From the NCBI RefSeq assembly GCF_029227915.1, contig NC_079881.1, forward strand, positions 33,207,501 to 33,271,500: a stretch of DNA of 64,000 bases, in the 5' to 3' direction. Numbering within the stretch: position 1 is the first letter of the stretch; each line of letters begins with the position of its first letter. The DNA comes from Hydractinia symbiolongicarpus. Lineage: Eukaryota > Cnidaria > Hydrozoa > Anthoathecata > Hydractiniidae. The notes beneath the pieces are model-generated. The model made no database searches. It had not been told where the DNA came from and saw nothing but the letters and a program-made list of their open reading frames with translations. Below are positions 54,221 to 64,000 of this stretch, one piece after another. A program made the translations under genes and the position numbers.

Positions 54221-55414
54221 GCGATTAAACTTCTTTTATTCAGCGTCTCATCAAAAATGAAAACATTTTTAAAAACTACAAGTCTCATGGGCTTTAGTGG
54301 TTAAATAATAATTTAAAAAATCGTTCGGGATATGAGTTTACTCCCTGGGTACTTTCTTTGTATACATTCGACTATACGGGCCAAGCCCGGGATGTACGGG
54401 AAATCGCGGGCTTCGTTTGCCGGCGATTAAACCACTTTCATTAAGCGTCTCATCAAAAATGAAAACATTTCTAAAAACTACAAGTCTCATGCGTTTTAGT
54501 GGTGAAATAATAATTTAAAAAATCGTTCGGGAAATGAGTTTACTCACTGGGTACTTTCTTTGTATACTTTTGACTATACGGGCCGAGTCCAGGATTTACG
54601 GGAAATCGCAGGTTTTCGTTTGCCGGCGATTAAACTTCTTTTATTCAGCGTCTCATCAAAAACGAAAACATTTTTGTAAACTACAAGTCTCATGCGTTTT
54701 AGTGGTGAAAAATAATTTAAAAAATCGCTCGGGAAAAGAGTTTACTCCCTGGGTACTTTCTTTGTATACTTTTGACTATACGGGCCGAGTCCGGGGTTTA
54801 CGGGAAATGGCGGGTTTTCGTTTGCCGGCGATTAAACTTCTTTTATTCAGCGTCTCATCAAAAATGAAAACATTTTTAAAAACTACAAGTCTCATGCGTT
54901 TTAGTGGTCAAAAGATAATTTAAAAAATCGTTTTGGAAATGAGTTTACTCACAGGGTACTTTCTTTGTATACATTCGACTATACAAGCCAAGCCCGGGAT
55001 TTACGGGAAATCGCGGGTTTTCGTTTGCCGGCGATTAAACTTTTTTTATTCAGCGTCTCATCAAAAATGAAAACATTTCTGAAAACTACAAGTGTCATGC
55101 GTTTTAGTGGTGAAAAAATAATTTAAAAAATCGTTCGGGAAATGAGTTTACTCCCTGGTTACCTTCTTTTTATACTTTTGACTATACGGGCCGAGTCCAG
55201 AATTTACGGGAAATCGCAGGTTTTTGTTTGCCGGCGATTAAACTTCTTTTATTCAGCGTCTCATCAAAAATGAAAACATTTTTGTAAACTACAAGTCTCA
55301 TGCGTTTTAGTGGTGAAAAATAATTTAAAAAATCGCTCGGGAAAAGAGTTTACTCCCTGGGTACTTTCTTTGTATACTTTTGACTATACGGGCCGAGTCC
55401 GGGATTTACGGGAA
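54200..55414 (+). repeat. 1215-bp satellite duplication in the next segment, copy 1
   Basis: A different six-monomer combination (54534 open-frame segment), repeated at exactly +1215. Boundaries are approximate. Confidence 0.83.
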
Positions 55415-56610
55415 ATCGCGGGTTTTCGTTTGCCGGCAATTAAACTTCTTTTATTCAGCGTCTCATCAAAAATGAAAACATTTTTAAAAACTACAAGTCT
55501 CATGGGCTTTAGTGGTTAAATAATAATTTAAAAAATCGTTCGGGAAATGAGTTTACTCCCTGGGTACTTTCTTTGTATACATTCGACTATACGGGCCAAG
55601 CCCGGGATGTACGGGAAATCGCGGGCTTCGTTTGCCGGCGATTAAACCACTTTCATTAAGCGTCTCATCAAAAATGAAAACATTTCTAAAAACTACAAGT
55701 CTCATGCGTTTTAGTGGTGAAATAATAATTTAAAAAATCGTTCGGGAAATGAGTTTACTCACTGGGTACTTTCTTTGTATACTTTTGACTATACGGGCCG
55801 AGTCCAGGATTTACGGGAAATCGCAGGTTTTCGTTTGCCGGCGATTAAACTTCTTTTATTCAGCGTCTCATCAAAAACGAAAACATTTTTGTAAACTACA
55901 AGTCTCATGTGTTTTAGTGGTGAAAAATAATTTAAAAAATCGCTCGGGAAAAGAGTTTACTCCCTGGGTACTTTCTTTGTATACTTTTGACTATACGGGC
56001 CGAGTCCGGGGTTTACGGGAAATGGCGGGTTTTCGTTTGCCGGCGATTAAACTTCTTTTATTCAGCGTCTCATCAAAAATGAAAACATTTTTAAAAACTA
56101 CAAGTCTCATGCGTTTTAGTGGTCAAAAGATAATTTAAAAAATCGTTTTGGAAATGAGTTTACTCACAGGGTACTTTCTTTGTATACATTCGACTATACA
56201 AGCCAAGCCCGGGATTTACGGGAAATCGCGGGTTTTCGTTTGCCGGCGATTAAACTTTTTTTATTCAGCGTCTCATCAAAAATGAAAACATTTCTGAAAA
56301 CTACAAGTGTCATGCGTTTTAGTGGTGAAAAAATAATTTAAAAAATCGTTCGGGAAATGAGTTTACTCCCTGGTTACCTTCTTTTTATACTTTTGACTAT
56401 ACGGGCCGAGTCCAGAATTTACGGGAAATCGCAGGTTTTTGTTTGCCGGCGATTAAACTTCTTTTATTCAGCGTCTCATCAAAAATGAAAACATTTTTGT
56501 AAACTACAAGCCTCATGCGTTTTAGTGGTGAAAAATAATTTAAAAAATCGCTCGGGAAAAGAGTTTACTCCCTGGGTACTTTCTTTGTATACTTTTGACT
56601 ATACGGGCCG
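55415..56610 (+). repeat. 1215-bp satellite duplication in the next segment, copy 2
   Basis: Second copy (55749 open-frame segment); the similarity ends near GAGTCCGGGG. Confidence 0.83.
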
Positions 56611-56980
56611 AGTCCGGGGTTTACGGGAAATGGCGGGTTTTCGTTTGCCGGCGATTAAACTTCTTTTATTCAGCGTCTCATCAAAAATGAAAACATTTTT
56701 AAAAACTACAAGTCTCATGGGCTTTAGTGGTGAAATAATAATTTAAAAAATCGTTCGGGAAATGAGTTTACTCCCAGGGTACTTTCTTTGTATACTTTTG
56801 ACTATACGGGCCGAGTCCAGGATTTACGGGAAATCGCAGGTTTTCGTTTGCCGGCGATTAAACTTCTTTTATTCAGCGTCTCATCAAAAATGAAAACATT
56901 TTTGTAAACTACAAGTCTCATGCGTTTTAGTGGTGAAAAATAATTTAAAAAATCGCTCGGGAAAAGAGTTTAATCCCTGG

Positions 56981-59120
56981 GTACTTCCTTTGTATACTTT
57001 TGGCTATACGGGCCGAGTTCGGGGTTTACGGAAAGTGGCGGGTTTTCGTTTGCCGGCGATTAAACTCCTTTTATTCAGCGTCTCATCAAAAATGAAAACA
57101 TTTTTGAAAACTACAAGTCTCATGCGTTTTAGTGGTGAAAAGATAATTTAAAAAATCGTTTTGGAAATGAGTTTACTCACACGGTACTTTCTTTGTATAC
57201 ATTCGACTACACGGGCCAAGCCCGGGATTTACGGGAAATCGCGGAATTTCGTTTGCCGGCGATTAAACCACTTTCACTAAGCATCTCATCAAAAATGAAA
57301 ACATTTCTGATAACTACAAGTCTCATGCGTTTTAGTGGTGAAAAAATAATTTAAAAAATCGTTCGGGAAATGAGTTTACTCCCTGGGTACCTTCTTTTTA
57401 TACTTTTGACTATACGGGCCGAATCCGGGATTTACGGGAAATCGCGGATTTTCGTTTGCCGGCGATTAAACTTCTTTTATTCAGCGTCTCATCAAAAATG
57501 AAAAATTTTTTAAATACTACAAGTCTCATGGGGTTTAGTTGTGAAATAATAATTTAAAAAATCGTTCGGGAAATGAGTTTACTCCCTGGGTACTTTCTTT
57601 GTATTCTTTTGAATATACGGGCCGAGTTGGAGATTTGCGGGAAGTCGCGGGTTTTCGTTTGCCGGCGATTAAACTTCTTTTATTCAGCGTCTCATCAAAA
57701 ATGAAAACATTTTTAAAAACCACAAGTCTCATGGGTTTTTAGTGGTTAAATAATAATTTAAAAAATCGTTCGGGAAATAAGTTTACTCCCTGGGTACTTT
57801 CTTTGTATACATTCGACTATACGGGCAAAGCCCGGGATGTACGGGAAATCGCGGGTTTCGTTTGCCGGCGATTAAACCACTTTCATTAAGCGTCTCATCA
57901 AAAATGAAAACATTTTTGAAAACTACAAGTCTCATGCGTTTTAGTGGTGAAAAAATAATTTTAAAAATCGTTCGGGAAATGAGTTTACTCCCTGGGTACC
58001 TTCTTTCTATACTTTTTACTATACGGGCCGAGTCGAAGATTTACGGGAAGTCGCGGGTTTTCGTTTGCCGGTGATTAAACTTCTTTTATTCAGCGTCTCA
58101 TCAAAAATGAAAACATTTTTAAAAACTACAAGTCTCATGGGCTTTAGTGGTTAAATAATAATTTAAAAAATCGTTAGGGAAATGAGCTTACTCCCTGGGT
58201 ACTTTCTTTGTATACATTCGACTATACGGGCCAAGCCCGGGATGTACGGGAAATCGCAGGTTTCGTTTGCCGGCGATTAAACCACTTTCATTAAGCGTCT
58301 CATCAAAAATGATAACATTTCTGAAAACTACAAGTCTCATGCGTTTTAGTGGTGAAATAATAATTTAAAAAATCGTTTGGGAAATGAGTTTACTCCCAGG
58401 GTACTTTCTTTGTATACTTTTGACTATACGGGCCGAGTCCGGGGTTTACGGGAAATGGCGGGTTTTTGTTTGCCGGCGATTAAACTTCTTTTATTCAGCG
58501 TCTCATCAAAAATGAAAACATTTTTAAAAACTACAAGTCTCATGGGCTTTAGTGGTTAAATAATAATTTAAAAAATCGTTCGGGAAATGAGTTTACTCCC
58601 TGGGTACTTTCTTTGTATACATTCGACTATACGGGCCAAGCCCGGGATGTACGGGAAATCGCAGGTTTCGTTTGCCGGCGATTAAACCACTTTCATTAAG
58701 CGTCTCATCAAAAATGAAAACAATTCTGAAAACTACAAGTCTCATGCGTTTTAGGGATGAAAAAATAATTTAAAAAAACGTTCGTGAAATGAGTTTACTC
58801 CCTGGGTACTTTCTTTGTATACTTTTGACTATACGGGCCGAGTCCGGGATTTACGGGAAGTCGGGGGTTTTCGTTTGCCGGCGATTAAACTTCTTTTATT
58901 CAGCGTCTCATCAAAACATTTTTGAAAAGTACAAGTCTCATGCGTTTTAGTGGTGAAATAATAATTTAAAAAATCGTTCGGGAAATGAGTTTACTCCCAG
59001 GGTACTTTCTTTGTATACTTTTGACTATACGAGCCGAGTCCGGGATTTACGGGAAATGGCGGGTTTTCGTTTGCCGGCGATTAAACTTCTTTTATTCAGC
59101 GTCTCATCAAAAATGAAAAC
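56981..59120 (+). repeat. Long-range satellite repeat (shift 12950 bp), copy 2
   Basis: Matches copy 1 monomer by monomer, with scattered substitutions; the deleted monomer is at 58911. Confidence 0.85.
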
Positions 59121-62100
59121 ATTTCTGAAAACTACAAGTCTCATGCGTTTTAGTGTTGAAAAAATAATTTAAAAAATCGTTCATGAAATGAGTTTACTCC
59201 CTGGGTACTTTCTTTGTATACTTTTGACTATACGGGCCGAGTCGGAGATTTACGGGAAGTCCCGGGTTTTCGTTTGCCGGCGATTCAACTTCTTTTATTC
59301 AGCGTCTCATCAAAAATGAAAACATTTTTAAAAACTACAAGTCTCATGGGCTTTAGTGGTTAAATAATAATTTAAAAAATCGTTCGGGAAATGAGTTTAC
59401 TCCCTGGGTACTTTCATTGTATACATTCGACTATACGGGCCAAGCCCGGGATGTACGGGAAATCGCGGGTTTCGTTTGCCGGCGATTAAACCACTTTCAT
59501 TAAGCGTCTCATCAAAAATGAAAACATTTCTGAAAACTACAAGTCTCATGCGTCTTAGTGTTAAAAAAATAATTTAAAAAATCGTTCGGGAAATGAGTTT
59601 ACTCCCTGGGTACTTTCTTTGTATACTTTTGACTATACGGGCCGAGTCGGAGATTTACAGGAAGTCGCGGGTTTTCGTTTGCCGGCGATTAAACTTCTTT
59701 TATTCAGCGTCTCATCAAAAATGAAAACATTTTTCAAAACTACAAGTCTCATGGGCTTTAGTGGTTAAATAATAATTTAAAAAATCGTTCGGGAAATGAG
59801 TTTACTCCCAGGGTACTTTCTTTGTATACTTTTGACTATACGGGCCGAGTCCGGGGTTTACGGGAAATGGCGGGTTTTCGTTTGTCGGCGATTAAACTTC
59901 TTTTATTCAGCGTCTCATCAAAAATGAAAACATTTTTAAAAACTACAAGTCTCATGGGCTTTAGTGGTTAAATAATAATTTAAAAAATCATTCGGGAAAT
60001 GAGTTTACTCCCTGGGTACTTTCTTTGTATACATTCGACTATACGGGCCAAGCCCGGGATGTACGGGAAATCGCGGGTTTCGTTTGCCGGCGATTAAGCC
60101 ACTTTCATTAAGCGTCTCATCAAAAATGAAAACATTTCTGAAAACTACAAGTCTCATGCGTTTTAGTGGTGAAATAATAATTTAAAAAATCGTTCGGGAA
60201 ATGAGTTTACTCCCAGGGTACTTTCTTTGTATACTTTTGACTATACGGGCCGAGTCCGGGGTTTACAGGAAATGGCGGGTTTTCGTTTGCCGGCGTTTAA
60301 ACAACTTTCATTAAGCGTCTTATCAAAAATGAAAACATTTCTGAAAACTACAAGTGTCATGCGTTTTAGTGGTGAAAAAATAATTTAAAAAATCGTTCGG
60401 GGAATGAGTTTACTCCCTGGTTACTTTCTTTGTATACTTTCGACTATACGGGCCGAGTCGGAGATTTACGGGAAGTCGCGGGTTTTCGTTTGCCGGCGAT
60501 TAAACTTCTTTTATTCAGCGTCTCATCAAAATTGAAAACATTTTTAAAAACTACAAGTCTCATGGGCTTTAGTGGTTAAATAATAATTTAAAAAATCGAT
60601 CGAGAAATGAGTTTACTCCCTGGGTACTTTTTTTGTATGCATTCGACTATACGGGCCAAGCCAGGGATGTACGGGAAATCGCGGGTTTCGTTTGCCGGCG
60701 ATTAAACCACTTTCAATAAGCGTCTTATCAAAAATGAAAACATTTCTGAAAACTACAAGTCTCATGCGTTTTAGTGATGAAAAAATTATTTAAAAAATCG
60801 TTCGGGAAATGAGTTTACTCCCTGGGTACTTTCTTTGTATACTTTTGACTATACGGGCAGAATCCGGGATTTACGGGAAGTCGCGGGTTTTCGTTTGCCG
60901 GCGATTAAACTTCTTTTATTCAGCGTCTCATCAAAAATGAAAACATTTCTGAAAACTACAAGTCTCATGCGTCTTAGTGTTAAAAAAATAATTTAAAAAA
61001 TCGTTCGGGAAATGAGTTTACTCCCTGGGTACTTTCTTTGTATACTTTTGACTATACGGGCCGAGTCGGAGATTTACAGGAAGTCGCAGGTTTTCGTTTG
61101 CCGGCGATTAAACTTCTTTTATTCAGCGTCTCATCAAAAATGAAAACATTTTTCAAAACTACAAGTCTCATGGGCTTTAGTGGTTAAATAATAATTTAAA
61201 AAATCGTTCGGGAAATGAGTTTACTCCCAGGGTACTTTCTTTGTATACTTTTGACTATACGGGCCGAGTCCGGGGTTTACGGGAAATGGCGGGTTTTCGT
61301 TTGTCGGCGATTAAACTTCTTTTATTCAGCGTCTCATCAAAAATGAAAACATTTTTAAAAACTACAAGTCTCATGGGCTTTAGTGGTTAAATAATAATTT
61401 AAAAAATCGTTCGGGAAATGAGTTTACTCCCTGGGTACTTTCTTTGTATACATTCGACTATACGGGCCAAGCCCGGGATGTACGGGAAATCGCAGGTTTC
61501 GTTTGCCGGCGATTAAGCCACTTTCATTAAGCGTCTCATCAAAAATGAAAACATTTCTGAAAACTACAAGTCTCATGCGTTTTAGTGGTGAAATAATAAT
61601 TTAAAAAATCGTTCGGGAAATGAGTTTACTCCCAGGGTACTTTCTTTGTATACTTTTGACTATACGGGCCGAGTCCGGGGTTTACGGGAAATGGCGGGTT
61701 TTCGTTTGCCGGCGTTTAAACCACTTTCATTAAGCGTCTTATCAAAAATGAAAACATTTCTGAAAACTACAAGTGTCATGCGTTTTAGTGGTGAAAAAAT
61801 AATTTAAAAAATCGTTCGGGAAATGAGTTTACTCCCTGGTTACTTTCTTTGTATACTTTCGACTATACGGGCCGAGTCGGAGATTTACGGGAAGTCGCGG
61901 GTTTTCGTTTGCCGGCGATTAAACTTCTTTTATTCAGCGTCTCATCAAAATTGAAAACATTTTTAAAAACTACAAGTCTCATGGGCTTTAGTGGTTAAAT
62001 AATAATTTAAAAAATCGATCGAGAAATGAGTTTACTCCCTGGGTACTTTTTTTGTATGCATTCGACTATACGGGCCAAGCCAGGGATGTACGGGAAATCG

Positions 62101-64000
62101 CGGGTTTCGTTTGCCGGCGATTAAACCACTTTCAATAAGCGTCTTATCAAAAATGAAAACATTTCTGAAAACTACAAGTCTCATGCGTTTTAGTGATGAA
62201 AAAATAATTTAAAAAATCGTTCGGGAAATGAGTTTACTCCCTGGCTACTTTCTTTGTATACTTTTGACTATACGGGCAGAATCCGGGATTTACGGGAAGT
62301 CGCGGGTTTTCGTTTGCCGGCGATTAAACTTCTTTTATTCAGCGTCTCATCAAAAATGAAAACATTTCTGAAAACTACAAGTCTCATGCGTTTTAGTGTT
62401 GAAAAAATAATTTAAAAAATCGTTCGGGAAATGAGTTTACTCCCTGGGTACTTTCTTTGTATACTTTTGACTATACGGGCCGAGTCGGAGATTTACGGGA
62501 AGTCGCGGGTTTTCGTTTGCCGGCGATTAAACTTCTTTTATTCAGCGTCTCATCAAAAATGAAAACATTTTTAAAAACTACAAGTCTCATGGGCTTTAGT
62601 GGTTAAATAATAATTTAAAAAATCGTTCGGGAAATGAGTTTACTCCCTGGGTACTTTCTTTGTATACATTCGACTATACGGGCCAAGCCCGGGATGTACG
62701 GGAAATCGCGGGCTTCGTTTGCCGGCGATTAAACCACTTTCATTAAGCGTCTCATCAAAAATGAAAACATTTCTAAAAACTACAAGTCTCATGCGTTTTA
62801 GTGGTGAAATAATAATTTAAAAAATCGTTCGGGAAATGAGTTTACTCACTGGGTACTTTCTTTGTATACTTTTGACTATACGGGACGAGTCGGAGATTTA
62901 CGGGAAGTCGCGGGTTTTCGTTTGCCGGCGATTAAACTTCTTTTATTCAGCGTCTCATCAAAAATGAAAACATTTTTTAAAAACTGCAAGTCTCATGGGC
63001 TTTAGTGGTTAAATAATAATTTAAAAAATCGTTCGGGAAATGAGTTTACTCCCTGGGTACTTTCTTTGTATACATTCGACTATACGGGCCAAGCCCGGGA
63101 TGTACGGGAAATCGCGGGTTTCGTTTTCCGGCGATTAAACCACTTTCATTCAGCGTCTCATCAAAAATGAAAACATTTCTGAAAACTACAAGTCTCATGC
63201 GTTTTAGTGATGAAAAAATAATTTAAAAAATCGTTCGGGAAATGAGTTTACTCCCTGGGTACTTTCTTTGTATACTTTTGACTATACGGGCCGAGTCCGG
63301 GATTTAAGGGAAGTTGCGGGTTTTCGTTTGCCGGCGATTAAACTTCTTTTATTCAGCGTCTCATCAAAAATTAAAACATTTTTGAAAAGTACAAGTCTCA
63401 TGCGTTTTAGTGGTGAAATAATAATTTAAAAAATCGTTCGGGAAATGAGTTTACTCCCAGGGTACTTTCTTTGTATACTTTTGACTATACGGGCCGAGTC
63501 CGGGGTTTACGGGAAATGGCGGGTTTTCGTTTGCCGGCGATTAAACTTCTTTTATTCAGCGTCTCATCAAAAATGAAAACATTTTTAAAAACTACAAGTC
63601 TCATGCGTTTTAGTGGTGAAAAGATAATTTAAAAAATCGTTTTGGAAATGCGTTTACTCACAGGGTACTTTCTTTGTATACATTCGACTATACGGGCCAA
63701 GCCCGGGATTTACGGGAAATCGCGGAATTTCGTTTGCCGGCGATTAAACCACTTTCATTAGGCGTCTCATCAAAAATGAAAACATTTCTGAAAACTACAA
63801 GTCTCATGCGTGTTAGTGGTGAAAAAATAATTTAAAAAAACGTTCGGGAAATGAGTTTAATCCCTGGGTACCTTCTTCGTATACTTTTGACTATACGGGC
63901 CGAATCCGGGATTTACGGGAAATCGCGGGTTTTCGTTTGCCGGCGATTAAACTTCATTTATTCAGCGTCTCATCAAAAATGAAAACATTTTTGAAAACTA

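Larger units (their letters stand above)
18158..64000 (+). repeat. Satellite array, about 226 monomers of about 203 bp
   Basis: The landmark GCGTCTCATCAAAAATG recurs every 202-203 bp from 18158 to the window end, always on the plus strand. A monomer contains, in order: GCGTCTCATC, an A/T-tract hairpin, CTACAAGTCTCATG, TTTAGTGG, AATAATTTAAAAAATCGTT, GAGTTTACTC, TTTGTATAC, CTATACGGGCC, TTTACGGGAA and TTCGTTTGCCGGCGATTAAA. Monomers differ by base changes and occasional 1-8 bp indels. Two junction types occur: CTTCTTTTATTCA and CCACTTTCATTAA (or CACTAA). No gene, inversion or foreign insertion is seen. The period is not a multiple of 3, so reading frames are not maintained. Confidence 0.97.

Noticed and set aside
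18817-58559. Short open frames of 60-129 codons in the satellite
   Set aside because: They repeat with the monomer, occur in overlapping plus and minus frames, and the 203-bp period shifts frame each monomer.
18158-64000. CRISPR-like regular repeats
   Set aside because: The repeat fills the whole 203-bp unit; there are no unique spacers and no cas genes, and the tRNA features are eukaryotic.
1-64000. Common origin of the tRNA unit (617 bp) and three satellite monomers (609 bp)
   Set aside because: The lengths are close but I see no shared sequence beyond short low-complexity runs.
18158-64000. Transposon or telomere sequence in the array
   Set aside because: No terminal repeats, target duplications, transposase frames or telomeric hexamer runs were seen.

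Overview
The window is eukaryotic, probably animal, nuclear DNA made almost entirely of two tandem arrays. I see no protein-coding gene. The short open frames are repeat shadows: they recur with the repeat period and lie across tRNA genes or satellite monomers. The animal-like assignment rests on the tRNA sequences: an elongator tRNA-Met and a tRNA-Gln(CTG) very close to metazoan forms, no encoded CCA, and A34 in tRNA-Val. The species cannot be named from this sequence.

Region 1 (1-17657) is a head-to-tail tRNA array of 29 units, normally about 617 bp each. A standard unit holds four genes in fixed order: tRNA-Gln(CTG) on minus, tRNA-Val(AAC) on minus, tRNA-Val(CAC) on plus, tRNA-Met(CAT, elongator) on minus. 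Val-AAC and Gln are 40 nt apart with no T-run between them, so they may be one dicistronic transcript. Val-CAC and Met converge on a shared terminator zone. Nine units (6 and 9-16) are a rearranged 591-bp type: the 5' end of Val-AAC, the inter-Val spacer and the 5' half of Val-CAC are replaced by an inverted copy of part of Gln and its 3' flank. That hybrid then amplified, in part as a 1182-bp dimer. Several gene copies carry damaging changes or altered anticodons (CCC, CAA twice, TAC). Units 23-28, near the contig end, are rich in homopolymer indels.

Region 2 (17658-18157) is exactly 500 N, a scaffolding gap. Real adjacency of the two arrays is unproven.

Region 3 (18158-64000) is a satellite of roughly 226 head-to-tail monomers of about 203 bp, all in one orientation. 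Monomer subtypes tend to follow each other as a trimer of about 609 bp. Larger blocks are duplicated in tandem (shifts of 2637, 810, 2832, 1817 and about 1215 bp) and at long range (shift 12950 bp). It resembles centromeric or heterochromatic satellite, but nothing here proves that role.

The most unusual signal is the hybrid tRNA unit: an apparent replication template switch inside tRNA genes that was amplified into its own higher-order repeat.
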